Part shown: positions 34,129 through 43,495 of the stretch, in pieces
How the letters are laid out: each line of letters begins with the position of its first letter
How positions within the stretch are numbered: position 1 is the first letter of the stretch
Source of the DNA: Desulfatitalea alkaliphila
GTDB taxonomy: Bacteria; Desulfobacterota; Desulfobacteria; Desulfobacterales; Desulfosarcinaceae
DNA: 64,000 bases
NCBI RefSeq assembly: GCF_022968795.1
Contig: NZ_JALJRB010000003.1
Span: 62,001 to 126,000 of the forward strand
Reading direction: 5' to 3'
Position numbers and translations under genes: made by a program
The notes under the pieces: generated by a model
What the model was told of the DNA's origin: nothing
Databases searched by the model: none
Seen by the model: the letters and a program-made list of their open reading frames with translations, nothing else

Positions 34129-35787
34129 ATGAATTCTTGGACGTCTCTGTGGGTACTGTTGGTCGTGTTGGTAATGGTCCTTTTTGGCGTTGGCTGCTCC
34201 TCGCGGCAAAATGCCCCAAATGCGCACCATGGTTGGCTGGACCTTGCCGAATGGGATTTTGTTGAGCAAGGCCCGGTTGCCCTGCGCGGACAGTGGGAGT
34301 TCGCCTGGATGGCGGTTTATGATCCCAAAGCGCCCCGGTGGGGCGAACAATTCCCGGCCCGCGATTTCCTGACCCTGCCCGGGCTGTGGCAAGGAGAAAC
34401 GCAAGCCGGCGTGCTCCTTTCGCCTTATGGCTACGGGGTCTACCGATTGCGAATCCGTCTTGACCCGGACTCGGACCCGGATCGCATGTCCCTGTTGGTT
34501 TCCGCCCCCCTGTCGGCCTGCCGCATCTGGGTGGACGGCCTTTTGGTCGATGAAACCGGCAGGCCAGGGGAAGACGCCGAATCGGAGCAGCCCATGGCCC
34601 ATATGGCCACACCATGGTTCGTGCCCACCGGGGAGGTTGTGGAGATCGTTTTGCAGGTTTCCAACCATCATAACCTGCAGGGCGGCCTGAACAATAGCAT
34701 CCTTTTGGGCACGGAGGCGCAGATCAAGCATTTGATCCACACGCGCTGGATTCTTGGCGCCCTTATCTGTGGGTGCCTGCTGGCGCTGGCCGTGTACCAC
34801 CTGACATTGTTCATTCTGCACCGCCGTGAACGGGCCAACTTGTTTTTCGGCTTGTTTTGCCTGATGTGGACCGGGGCCATCGCTTTCAGCCCGTCCTACG
34901 CCTTCTTGTTGCCCCATTTTCTTGCGTTGCCCTGGAACTGGGGCGTGACCTTCTCGCTGCTGCCCTTTGGGTTGACCATCCCCCTGATGACCCTATTCTA
35001 CCACGAGCTGTTCCCCAAGCGATATGGACAATGGGTCAACATCGGGTACTTGTCTTTGGGAACGGCCTTCATGGCATACATTTTGGCCTCGCCGCCGAAT
35101 GCCTACGACACCGTACCCTTCTTGTATTTCCTCATCACCAGAACGGTGTTCGTGTATCTGATCGGCGCCTTTATCCTCGATGTAGTGAACAGACAGCGGG
35201 GCGTGCTTCTACTCATCCCCGGCTATCTGGCCCTGGGAGCGGCGGAGCTCGACGACATTTTGTTCGATTTGGATCTGGTCGGTTCCACGGATCTGGCCCC
35301 GCTGGGTGTGTTTATCTTTATCTGTTGCTACTCGTTATTCATGTCTTCGCGGTATTCACGGGACCGCGAGCGGATAGCGCGGCTTTCGGCCGAACTGGAA
35401 ACCGCCAGCCGGCACCTTTCGCAAATGCATGCAATGCAAGAATCGCTCGATCCTGCCCGCCAAGGGGCCATGCCGCCGCCGGACAGACGGCTGCTGGCCG
35501 TGCGGGTCATGAATCTGGCCGTGGATTGCTGGATGGTATGCACACAGACCGGCAAAGCAGAGCTGGCCAAACAGTCCGGCTTGTGGAACGTGTATGTGGA
35601 AAAGGACGGCTATTGCCGGACCCAGACCCTGGATAAATACCTCAGCGAGGATGCTCTGCCGCGTCATCCGCGGTGGCTGAAAATTCATGCCACCGCGGAA
35701 TTCGTCCTGGTCGCGTGCGACGACGCGAACCTGCCCGCGAGGTCCGAACTGGTGCAATGTCTTAGCGAGTTGAAGACCCTCGCATAG
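34129..35787 (+). CDS. 7TMR-DISM membrane sensor lipoprotein with unknown C-terminal domain
   Basis: 552 residues. The N-terminus ends in a lipobox-like VGCSS. Residues ~35-190 form an extracellular beta-sandwich (7TMR-DISMED2 type, e.g. LPGLWQGETQ and YGYGVYRLRI). Seven hydrophobic segments follow (~205-420), then a short coiled coil (RERIARLSAELETASRHLSQ). The C-terminal ~100 residues contain LAKQSGLWNVYVEKDG and RTQTLDKYLS, a domain I have no name for. Instead of a kinase or cyclase output it ends there, so it may signal by protein contact. It precedes a cluster of exported hydrolases. Confidence 0.82.
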   Translation: MNSWTSLWVLLVVLVMVLFGVGCSSRQNAPNAHHGWLDLAEWDFVEQGPVALRGQWEFAWMAVYDPKAPRWGEQFPARDFLTLPGLWQGETQAGVLLSPYGYGVYRLRIRLDPDSDPDRMSLLVSAPLSACRIWVDGLLVDETGRPGEDAESEQPMAHMATPWFVPTGEVVEIVLQVSNHHNLQGGLNNSILLGTEAQIKHLIHTRWILGALICGCLLALAVYHLTLFILHRRERANLFFGLFCLMWTGAIAFSPSYAFLLPHFLALPWNWGVTFSLLPFGLTIPLMTLFYHELFPKRYGQWVNIGYLSLGTAFMAYILASPPNAYDTVPFLYFLITRTVFVYLIGAFILDVVNRQRGVLLLIPGYLALGAAELDDILFDLDLVGSTDLAPLGVFIFICCYSLFMSSRYSRDRERIARLSAELETASRHLSQMHAMQESLDPARQGAMPPPDRRLLAVRVMNLAVDCWMVCTQTGKAELAKQSGLWNVYVEKDGYCRTQTLDKYLSEDALPRHPRWLKIHATAEFVLVACDDANLPARSELVQCLSELKTLA

Positions 35788-36051
35788 CGTCCAACGGACA
35801 AAATTTGCGAGCACGCAGGGCCGTAAATCCCTTCATCAACATCCTTACAGCTTTCCCTTTTCAGCGCCATCCAGTCCCTGTCGCTTGCCCTGGCCGCTCC
35901 GGTTTTCCAATTTGAATTCCTTGTTTTTCCGAAGTGTTGCAGGAAAAATCACGGGAATTCACGTGGTATTTTCTTGACATCGGCAACCTCTCCGGGACCT
36001 TATGATGGCGGCAATCCATGAAATGGTCGTGCTCACAACAGGGGAGGTTGC

Positions 36052-37785
36052 ATGCGCTTTATTATCGAAAGATCGTCTGCACTGCGGTTTTGGTTTTTGG
36101 TTTTTGGTCTGTGTCTGTTTTTGCAGTCGCTGTCGGGTCAAGGCACGGTATGGGCCGCCGGCGGCATTGACCCGGCCGACCCCATGGTCCGGATCACTTA
36201 TGCCCGTTCAGACCTGGATGTGCCAAAGGTCCTGGCCCGGCTCAGCCGGGAGGTGACTGCTGCCACGGGCATCGAAGAGCGGTTCATCACCTACTACTGG
36301 CAGACCTTTGACGCCATTCACTGCATGGGCGAACCGGTCACGGACAAGCCCCTTTTCGTGGATTTGTATGTTCCGGGATTTTTCACGGATCAGGATGTGG
36401 CCGGGATGATGACGGCCATTGCCGACGCCCTGGCAAACCTGACCGCCGTGGACAAGCAATGGGTTTTCATCCACACCCATTTCCCCCTCGATGGGCATGT
36501 CTACATCAGCGGTAAGGTGGAACATTGGGACAACTACCGCGGAAAGACCGGCAGCAGCCCACGTGACATATCCCAGCGGGCCATGAGCAAGTTCCTGTTC
36601 AACGACACCGCCTTCGTCTTTCAAAGCCTGTGGCGATTCGGCCTGATCGCAACGGGCGGGGCCGATCTGGGCGAACTGCTGACCATCACCGGCCAGGTGA
36701 CGGATTATGACCCGGAAAGCTGGTACCAGGCCTGGCACGCCATGGCCGTGAAGGTGCGGGCCACTGGGAATGAATTTGCCGCAACCGGCCACGACCTCGC
36801 CGCCAGGCAGGCCTATTTCCGAGCCTCCAACTATTTCCGCGCCGCGGCCATCTATATGTACGACAAGGACCCCCGCGGCCGACTCGCCTGGCAAAACGGC
36901 CGGGATACTTTTCTCAAGGCTGCCGAGCTTTCGGGCGGGCTGATCGAACCCGTACGCATTCCCTATGAACGGACAACCCTGCCCGGGTATTTCCTCAGCC
37001 CGGACAACAGCGCCAAGAGAAGGCCGCTTTTACTGATCCAGACCGGTCTCGACGCCACGGCCGAGGATCTCTATTTCATCCTGGGCGCTTTGAGCGTGCA
37101 ACGCGGATACAACTGCCTCATTTTCGAAGGCCCGGGCCAAGGGGAGATGATCAGCGCGCAGAGGCTGCCCTTCCGCCATGACTGGGAACAGGTGGTCACG
37201 CCGGTGGTGGACTATGCCCTGAGCCGGCCGGATGTGGATCCCCAGCGCGTCGCCCTGCTGGGCTATTCCATGGGCGGATATCTCGTGCCGCGGGCTTTGG
37301 CCTTTGAAAAGCGGATTCACTGGGGCATTGTGGACGGCGGTGTATACAGCGTGTTTGACGGAACCATGACCAAGTTCCCCGACGAGGTGCGCCAGGCCGT
37401 GGCATCCGGCAAGTGTTCGGCAGAAATAGACGCTATGGTGCTTCAGGAAATGGATAACCGCCCGGATGTGCGCCAGTTCATCACCCAGATGCTGTGGACG
37501 TTCCAGGCGGAAACCCCCTGCGAGCTATTTACCAAGCTGCAAGCCTATACCCTGGAAGACGTCATCGGTGAGATCCAGACCGAAATGCTGGTGGTCAATT
37601 CCAGTCAAGACCAGGTGGCGGGGTCCAATGCCCAGGCCAAGAAGGTTTTCCAGGCCCTCGAGGGACAAAAGACCTACCTGGAATTCGATGCCTCCCAGGG
37701 CGGACAGTTTCATTGCCAGCTCGGTGCGCCCGTGGTTTCCAGCGAACGCATTCTGAACTGGCTGGATGAACGGGCAAGGCCGTGA
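36052..37785 (+). CDS. Exported fusion of a tautomerase-fold (DUF1904-like) domain and a FrsA-type alpha/beta hydrolase
   Basis: 577 residues with a signal peptide ending VWA. Residues ~40-165 (MVRITYARSD, KPLFVDLYVPGFFTDQDVAG) look like DUF1904, a tautomerase/MIF-like fold. Residues ~220-577 are a FrsA / dihydropseudooxynicotine-hydrolase-like esterase: the cap motif ASNYFRAAAIYMYDKDPR, nucleophile GYSMGG, acid in NSSQDQVAG and His in GGQFHC. The tautomerase Pro would be internal, so that domain may not be catalytic. An intergenic gap of 260 bases precedes it; the next hydrolase begins 55 bases after. Substrate unknown. Confidence 0.75.
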   Translation: MRFIIERSSALRFWFLVFGLCLFLQSLSGQGTVWAAGGIDPADPMVRITYARSDLDVPKVLARLSREVTAATGIEERFITYYWQTFDAIHCMGEPVTDKPLFVDLYVPGFFTDQDVAGMMTAIADALANLTAVDKQWVFIHTHFPLDGHVYISGKVEHWDNYRGKTGSSPRDISQRAMSKFLFNDTAFVFQSLWRFGLIATGGADLGELLTITGQVTDYDPESWYQAWHAMAVKVRATGNEFAATGHDLAARQAYFRASNYFRAAAIYMYDKDPRGRLAWQNGRDTFLKAAELSGGLIEPVRIPYERTTLPGYFLSPDNSAKRRPLLLIQTGLDATAEDLYFILGALSVQRGYNCLIFEGPGQGEMISAQRLPFRHDWEQVVTPVVDYALSRPDVDPQRVALLGYSMGGYLVPRALAFEKRIHWGIVDGGVYSVFDGTMTKFPDEVRQAVASGKCSAEIDAMVLQEMDNRPDVRQFITQMLWTFQAETPCELFTKLQAYTLEDVIGEIQTEMLVVNSSQDQVAGSNAQAKKVFQALEGQKTYLEFDASQGGQFHCQLGAPVVSSERILNWLDERARP

Positions 37786-37840
37786 CAGCCATACGAAATA
37801 TCAGCATATACAAATCAACCCTTTAAATGGAGATTCGGTC

Positions 37841-39145
37841 ATGAAAACCTTGGGATTTCGTATGGGCAAAGCGCTAATTAGTCTTCTGGCGGTAACTGTT
37901 TTTCAGGCGTGGGCCGGAATTGCCGCCGCCTCCGATCAGTCGCTTGACGTCTCGGACATGCATGCCACGGCCTTCAACTACTTTTTCCAGGACGGGGACA
38001 TGGATTTCCACTTCGGCAATATTGTACTGGGCTCGGCGGTAAACGGCGGCGTGGAAATCGGCGAGGCCTTTTACGCGGCCTCGCACATTGAAGACGGCGA
38101 CGCCGCGAGTTGGCAGCGGGAATGGTCCGAGCTGGCCAAGCGGGTCCAGGCCCGGGGAGAGAAGTCCCTGGCCGCGGGGCACACTGTAAGTGCCAGGGAT
38201 CAGCTCCTGCGGGCCGCATATTCTTATCGCTTCTCCCTGATTTCCATGCTGCCGGACAACCCGGCCTTTATAGATCGGGGAAACAAGCTGCGGGAGCTGT
38301 TCCGGAAAGCCGGTGCTTTTTTTGATCCGCCGGTGGAATATTTCGAAGTTCCCTTCGAGGGTTCCGTTCTCCCCGGGTATTTTTGGAAAGCCGCGCCCGG
38401 CCCCGAGCCTACCAAAACCCTGCTGATGATCGGCGGGGGCGAAACCTTTGCCGAGGATCTTTTTTTCTACATCGCTCCCCAGGCCCACGCCCGGGGCTAC
38501 AACTTCGCGACTGTTGATTTACCCGGTCAGGGCATGCTTCCGCTGGAGGGCATGGTATTCCGTACGGACACCCATTTCGCCATGAAGGCTGTGGTTGACT
38601 TCCTTGTCGCAAAGCCGGACGTAGATCACCAAAAACTGGCAGCTTACGGCATCAGCGGCGGCGGGCTTTTCGTGCCCCAGGCGGCCATGCACCATTCGGG
38701 CATCAAAGCCATTGCCATGAATTCGGCCGTGGTGGACGCCCACGCCCTGTTCGCTACCATGCCCGCGGCCCTGGAAACGCCGGAGCAGCGCTCAGCCTGG
38801 TCTTCGTTCCATGACGGCGTGGTCAGATCCATCTGCTGGCGCTACGGTGTGCCCATGGACCGGCCCGCCAAGCTGATTGACGCAAACAAGGGCAATACCT
38901 TCGACCCGGCACGGATAACGGTTCCGGCCCTGATTATTGTCGGCCAGGGGGAGTACAAGAGCCAGGAAGTGCAACGCCAGCAGAAGATCGCTATAGACAA
39001 TTTTCCGAACCCACTTAAAAAAATGGTTGTCACCCCGAGCGATGAAGGAGCGAGCAACCATTGCGTCATGGAAAACAGCAGCCTCATCGGCCAAGTTCTC
39101 TTCGACTGGCTGGATGAGGTCTTTGCCCGGCAGGAATTGAAATGA
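37841..39145 (+). CDS. Exported FrsA-type alpha/beta hydrolase
   Basis: 434 residues with a signal peptide (residues 1-30, ending AAAS). It shares the FrsA-like layout with its upstream neighbour: helical part ARDQLLRAAYSYRFSLISM, FEGSVLPGYFWK, a nucleophile elbow GISGGG, and a late GASNHC that could supply the His. Lower similarity in the elbow (GISGGG versus GYSMGG) suggests different substrates. GGAGATTC precedes ATG 37841. The stop overlaps the next lipoprotein gene (ATGA), so they are co-translated. Confidence 0.8.
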   Translation: MKTLGFRMGKALISLLAVTVFQAWAGIAAASDQSLDVSDMHATAFNYFFQDGDMDFHFGNIVLGSAVNGGVEIGEAFYAASHIEDGDAASWQREWSELAKRVQARGEKSLAAGHTVSARDQLLRAAYSYRFSLISMLPDNPAFIDRGNKLRELFRKAGAFFDPPVEYFEVPFEGSVLPGYFWKAAPGPEPTKTLLMIGGGETFAEDLFFYIAPQAHARGYNFATVDLPGQGMLPLEGMVFRTDTHFAMKAVVDFLVAKPDVDHQKLAAYGISGGGLFVPQAAMHHSGIKAIAMNSAVVDAHALFATMPAALETPEQRSAWSSFHDGVVRSICWRYGVPMDRPAKLIDANKGNTFDPARITVPALIIVGQGEYKSQEVQRQQKIAIDNFPNPLKKMVVTPSDEGASNHCVMENSSLIGQVLFDWLDEVFARQELK

Positions 39146-40239
39146 AGCAGGCCATGCCGAAAGCAATTTGGGGACTGTGGTTGAGCGTACTGGTTTTGCT
39201 TTCAGGATGCGCGTCCATTGGTCCGGGGAATATGACCGCTGACCGCACCGGATACAATGCCTCCATCACCGAGTCCTGGAAACAGCAACTCCTGCTGAAC
39301 ATCGTCAAGATCCGCTATGTGGAGCCGCTGTTTTTCGTGGATGTTGGGGACATCGTGGCCGCCTATTCCCTGGAGACCGGGGCCAATGTCGGTTTTTCCG
39401 GGTCCATGTTCGGTTTGTCCGGCACCGGCGACACCAGCCGGCTGGAGCTGGGAATCTCGGGCAAATATACCGACCGGCCGACCATCACTTACAGGCCCCT
39501 GACCGGGACAGCGTTCCGCAAGGGCGTGGTCTCGCCCATCCCCGTGCGCAACATCTTGCTGGGTCTGAATTCGGGAATCTCGGCCGAATTCCTATTCGAG
39601 ATGAGTGTCCGCGGCATCAACGGTCTGCGCAACGAGGCCCATCTCCCTGGCGCCCATCTCCCGGTCCAATCCGCTTTCCAGCGGGTTGTGCAGATCATCT
39701 CCCGTCTGCAGATGCTGGACGCGGTGCGTGTGACCAGCCGAAGCTTGCAGTCCGACGAACCGCCCATCCTGGTCCTTGCCTTGGGCGGATGGCATTCCTC
39801 GTACGAAACCAATGCCCTGGTTCGGGAACTGCAAGATCTACTCGGCCTGGATCCCGCCCTGAACGAGTATGTTTTGACCGCAGGGCACCCGGTCCGGAAG
39901 GACAATGTGATCGCCTTGCAAACTTTCTCCCTGATGCAGATGCTGGCGGCAGTGGCCGCCCGGATCCAAATCCCGGAACCGGACCTGGTAAAAGGCCGGG
40001 CCATCCCCGGAGCGTCGCAGCATCCGGAGACGGCGGGGATGGGCGCCGTTGCGGTGAAGTCGTCTTCGACCCGGCCTGACCAGGCATTTGTCTCGGTCCG
40101 ATATCGCGACCACTGGTTCTGGGTCGACGACAGCGATTTGGGAACCAAGCGGGTTTTTTCTTTTATCATGCTGGCCTTCACCATGCTGGAGGATGTCCGG
40201 GCTCCCAGTGTGCTGCAGCTGACTATTCCCGCACAATAG
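39142..40239 (+). CDS. Lipoprotein of unknown function
   Basis: 365 residues with a clear lipoprotein signal (LSVLVLLSGCAS). No family is recognised. Visible features: an early conserved-looking stretch LLNIVKIRYVEPLFFVDVG and a C-terminal VSVRYRDHWFWVDDSDLGTK, which recalls uncharacterised lipoproteins whose C-terminal beta region is predicted to face the periplasm. Its start overlaps the upstream hydrolase stop (ATGA), so it belongs to the hydrolase operon. Confidence 0.75.
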   Translation: MKQAMPKAIWGLWLSVLVLLSGCASIGPGNMTADRTGYNASITESWKQQLLLNIVKIRYVEPLFFVDVGDIVAAYSLETGANVGFSGSMFGLSGTGDTSRLELGISGKYTDRPTITYRPLTGTAFRKGVVSPIPVRNILLGLNSGISAEFLFEMSVRGINGLRNEAHLPGAHLPVQSAFQRVVQIISRLQMLDAVRVTSRSLQSDEPPILVLALGGWHSSYETNALVRELQDLLGLDPALNEYVLTAGHPVRKDNVIALQTFSLMQMLAAVAARIQIPEPDLVKGRAIPGASQHPETAGMGAVAVKSSSTRPDQAFVSVRYRDHWFWVDDSDLGTKRVFSFIMLAFTMLEDVRAPSVLQLTIPAQ

Positions 40240-40334
40240 ATTATCGTGACGGCCGGCCGGCCACTCATCTGCGTATGAACTTTAAGAAATACCCAGTAAT
40301 AAAGTGCAGTAAAAGCAGTAACAAAGAAAGTGCC

Positions 40335-41333
40335 ATGCGTATTATTTGCCTGCTGTTGCTCTGCGCAGCGATATTTTCCTGCGCCTCGGATCCTTCACGG
40401 CTGCATCAGACCGAAACCATGAGTCCTCAAGCCCAACGGTTTTTGAAGCAGAGCACGCCTCCTGTTTTTGAAAGTCCGCTCACTGCGGCCACGGTGTCCC
40501 CGATCCGGGAAGGGCAACGGGCCGCAAGTGAGGCGGAACGCGAGCATTTGCGCAAAACGCTTATGTCTTCCATGCGATGGGAAACGATAGGCGGCGTACC
40601 CGTCGCCGTGCTGACGCCCAAGACCATTGCCGCGGAAAACAAAGGCCGAGCGGCCTTGTATCTACATGGCGGCGGTTTTACCCTGGGTATCCCTGACGAC
40701 GCCTACGCCATGCGCCTTGCGGCCCTCCTGCAATTTCCAGTGTATGGCGTCCAATACCGGCTGGCCCCGGAGCATCCCTTCCCCGCGGCCCTGGACGACT
40801 GCCTGACCGTGTACGCAAAGCTGGTAGCCTCGCACGACCCGCACAATGTAGTCGTGTTTGGGGGCTCGGCCGGCGGCAACCTGGCTTTGGCCATGCTTAT
40901 CAAGGCGAATACGGCGGGTCTTCCCATGCCCGCGGCCCTGGGATTGTCCTCTCCGGCCGCCGACCTGACCCGAACCGGAGACAGCCCTTTCGCCAATCAA
41001 GGCCGGGACCCCGTGCTGCAATGGGACGGGCTGATGGAATACTTTGCCCTGGCCTACACCGGGGACGACAATCCCGGGGATCCGCTGCTTTCGCCCGTGT
41101 ATGCCGACTATTGGCCAGGCTTCCCGCCGACCCTGATCACGACCGGAACCCGGGACCTGTTTTTGAGCGGTTGCGTCAGGCTCAGCCGGGCATTGCGCCT
41201 GGCCGGCGCGCAGGTGAAGCTTCTGGTCTGGGAAAACATGTTCCACGGTTTTGATCTGATCCCGGATCTGCCCGAAGGGCAGGAAGCCCGGGAGGAGATG
41301 GCGTTATTCCTGCTGGGAGGAGGGGAACAATAA
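40335..41333 (+). CDS. Lipoprotein esterase of the hormone-sensitive lipase family
   Basis: 332 residues. A lipobox (AAIFSCAS) is followed by an HSL-type alpha/beta hydrolase: oxyanion-hole HGGG in YLHGGGFTLG, nucleophile GGSAGG, acid in TGTRDLFLSG and His in MFHGFDL. Such enzymes hydrolyse short-chain carboxyl esters. ATG 40335 is preferred over 40275 because the signal peptide begins there, with AAAGAAAG upstream. It is the last member of the exported hydrolase cluster. Confidence 0.9.
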   Translation: MRIICLLLLCAAIFSCASDPSRLHQTETMSPQAQRFLKQSTPPVFESPLTAATVSPIREGQRAASEAEREHLRKTLMSSMRWETIGGVPVAVLTPKTIAAENKGRAALYLHGGGFTLGIPDDAYAMRLAALLQFPVYGVQYRLAPEHPFPAALDDCLTVYAKLVASHDPHNVVVFGGSAGGNLALAMLIKANTAGLPMPAALGLSSPAADLTRTGDSPFANQGRDPVLQWDGLMEYFALAYTGDDNPGDPLLSPVYADYWPGFPPTLITTGTRDLFLSGCVRLSRALRLAGAQVKLLVWENMFHGFDLIPDLPEGQEAREEMALFLLGGGEQ

Positions 41334-41648
41334 AATATGGTCTTTGTCACCACGTTCGGCCCGCAGAACAGCTCGCCGCCGGTGAGTGAATATGCATGCG
41401 CGCGCCGGACGCCCCCGCCGGACCAATGGCCGTCGCAGGACGGCCGGCGACGTATCGCAGGGCCGATCGCAACCCGCGCAAGGCTCGCCGGCGGCGGAGC
41501 AGGCCCCATCTGCCTGAAGCGGTTCCAAGGCGGAGCGGCGAAGGTGGATGGCGCGAAGAGGATACGCCTGCCTCGAAATTCATCTTCGCGCCATCCCAAG
41601 GGTACGGCATTAACCGGTAAATAAAAAGCCCCCATGCAAGAATGCGCA
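41334..41648. other. GC-rich intergenic stretch, no gene seen
   Basis: About 315 bases. All reading frames on both strands are open by composition alone, but none shows recognisable sequence or a ribosome site. It may be decayed DNA like the next 2 kb. Confidence 0.4.
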
Positions 41649-42140
41649 TTAAGGGCTGCACCCCGCTTTCAGGGGATGCTTGACGACGCGCATCTCGGTC
41701 ACCAGGTCGGCCGCTTCCACCAGGACCTGCGAGGCCCCCGTCCAGTGATCACGACGTGCAGGGTGGCGGGCCGGCTCCCCGTAGAAAGTATACGCCCGAC
41801 GGTTCTCCGGATCGCCACCGCCGAGAAGGACTTTCAGCTCCCCGTCGATGAGCAGCCGAACCAGATCGGGCAGCGCGGCATCCAACACACCGACAATGCC
41901 GATCCGCTCCTGGGCCATGGGCAACAACACCTTGACGGCCGGGCTGGAGATGATGGCGGCCGCCATTTTCGGCGTGACCTCCCCCTCCAGTGCATGGACC
42001 CAAGTAACGGCCACCGGGCCAAGCAGCCATTCGGCCCGGGCCACGGTATGGCAAACGGCATTTTCGCCGGTGGCGCCCTTGTCGGCCCCGGCCTTGATCA
42101 TGTGGGCGGTGGCAACGGCGTTGGTCCCCAGGGCAATCAA
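41649..42140 (-). pseudogene. DUF3842 protein lacking its N-terminus
   Basis: The frame reads IALGTNAVATAHMIKAGADK and later GEVTPKMAAAIISSPAVKVL and RIGIVGVLDAALPDLV, the body of DUF3842. Normal members begin with a Rossmann-like glycine motif (VIDGQGGGIG) about 30 residues earlier; here that part is missing and the upstream codons are unrelated. The likely start is lost, so it is called a remnant. A C-terminal extension of about 50 residues is unusual. Confidence 0.7.
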
Positions 42141-42186
42141 TGCCGGAGATCCCCCGTAAGCCGCCCGGATGATGGGCTTCCAGGGT

Positions 42187-42384
42187 CTAGAAGCGCACCC
42201 GACAAGTCACCCCGATGGTCATGGGGTCCCCCGATTGCCCGACCGGATCGGAACCGGGGAACTCGAAGGCGACGGCGTTGTAGTGCGTGTCGAGGAGATT
42301 CCGGGTCCACAGCAGCAGATCGACATGGCGGGTCTCCAGGCCGATGTTCAGATAGTACGGCGATCTTCCGCGCATCCGCCTACA
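42187..42384 (-). pseudogene. TonB-dependent receptor C-terminal fragment
   Basis: About 60 residues, YLNIGLETRHVDLLLWTRNL then LDTHYNAVAFEF and ending VTCRVRF, match the last strands of a TonB receptor barrel (family-typical W-x-x-N-L-x-D-x-x-Y and terminal Phe). No plug or barrel remains upstream; a toxin-antitoxin pair sits there instead. Confidence 0.75.
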
Positions 42385-42396
42385 GGCGTCGGTTCG

Positions 42397-42654
42397 CTAC
42401 CGATATACATCTTTCCGATTGCCGACTTTGACCACCCATATCGTAAGCGCATTATCCTGTATCGAGTATACGATACGATAGTTCCCTTGACGGATGCGGT
42501 ATAATTCTAGTGCAGTGAGTTTTTCGCAGCCCATGGGCCGTGGATCGTTTCCGAGTTGCTCAACCCGTGCAAGAACTTTTTTCAGGTCGCTTTTCGGGAT
42601 CTTCCTGAGCTCCTTCCAAACCGATTCCTTGAAAAAGATCTCATATCCGGGCAT
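42397..42654 (-). CDS. relE: RelE/ParE-family toxin
   Basis: 85 residues with the RelE core: FFKESVWKELRKIPKSDLKK, then LYRIRQGNYRIVYSI and VVKVGNRKDVYR, including the Arg and Tyr positions used for mRNA cleavage. The start overlaps the antitoxin end by 14 bases. It is inserted between broken genes. Confidence 0.92.
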   Translation of the reverse strand: MPGYEIFFKESVWKELRKIPKSDLKKVLARVEQLGNDPRPMGCEKLTALELYRIRQGNYRIVYSIQDNALTIWVVKVGNRKDVYR

Positions 42655-42874
42655 CTTTTTTCAGCCTTTTCAACATTTCAGAAAAACTGATTAGCGGCTC
42701 ATTTGCCCTTTCCTCAAATGCAGTTAAATCCTCAGCATCCTCCGCAAGCGCTGCCTTAACGGCGTCGTTAACGAGATCAGATATTGATTTCGATGTTTCA
42801 ATAGATTTTAATTTTAATGCCTTATGTATAATGGGGTCGAAATATACCGTAGAGCGCTTGGCTTGTGTTGCCAT
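42641..42874 (-). CDS. Antitoxin of the RelE pair
   Basis: 77 residues starting MATQAKRSTVYFDPIIHKAL, a ribbon-helix-helix N-terminus (R-S-T-V-Y-F-D, then LKSIETSKSISDLVNDAV), followed by an acidic C-terminal tail that would wrap the toxin. GGGAGGTGAC precedes ATG 42874. Its frame happens to be open into the upstream methyltransferase remnant, giving a false 218-codon fusion that I reject. Confidence 0.88.
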   Translation of the reverse strand: MATQAKRSTVYFDPIIHKALKLKSIETSKSISDLVNDAVKAALAEDAEDLTAFEERANEPLISFSEMLKRLKKDARI

Positions 42875-42934
42875 GATGTCACCTCCCAAAATCGTTATGA
42901 TGACACTATAGCGTTTGGACGTTATGACGTCAAC

Positions 42935-43243
42935 GGTAAAAGGCCCCGGTAAACAGACAAAGCTGCTCAGCGTGCCGCTCAGCGGGTTGGGCCGAAAAAA
43001 CCGTTGGTGCAGACCGGCGCGCTTTTCCAGCAGATCGCTGGTGGTCAAGGCGTCGAGCAGGCGGCGGGTGTTCTCCGCATGGGTGCCCAGCCGCCCGGCG
43101 ACCTCATCGGGGGCGGCGTCGGCGGTCAGCAGGTCGAAAACCTTGAGATCGATGCCGCAATTCAACAGGGCCGCCTTGAGCGGCCCCATGGCAATATCGT
43201 GCAGGGGACGGTAGCTCATCTCGGCGTCGGGGGGCCTCTTCAT
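42935..43243 (-). pseudogene. O-methyltransferase N-terminal fragment
   Basis: From ATG 43243, behind AAGGAGCGTGAA, the sequence MSYRPLHDIAMGPLKAALLN and LKVFDLLTADAAPDEVAGRL matches the dimerisation/winged-helix domain of SAM-dependent O-methyltransferases. It stops being recognisable after about 100 residues, where the toxin-antitoxin pair begins; the catalytic SAM-binding domain is gone. Confidence 0.7.
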
Positions 43244-43281
43244 TTCACGCTCCTTTCGGGTGCTAACCGGTTTCCAGCGAA

Positions 43282-43310
43282 AAGGCAGGATGCCCACCGC
43301 GTCCTGCCTT
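43282..43310 (-). terminator. Hairpin in the methyltransferase leader
   Basis: AAGGCAGGA (43282-43290) pairs with TCCTGCCTT (43302-43310); on the minus strand it is followed by TTTTCGC, 40 bases before the gene start. It looks like a leader attenuator or terminator left from the original regulated gene. Confidence 0.45.
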
Positions 43311-43495
43311 GGCCTTGGCCGGCATCATGACGGAAGCGCCGCCGGCTGTCTAACACCTGGCGAACGTTTTCTGTCATTTACCGAACTATGCTTCGCACGC
43401 CCGTTCCAATGAACTCCGACTGCCGGCGAAATCGCCTTCCAGGCATTCATGCACGGCTCCGGGCCGAGGGATCGGAAGATGATAGGGGGAATATC

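Noticed and set aside
42641-43297. A single 218-codon protein joining a methyltransferase N-terminus to an antitoxin
   Set aside because: The antitoxin has its own ATG (42874) and GGGAGGTGAC site, and the upstream part belongs to a different family; the joint frame is accidental.
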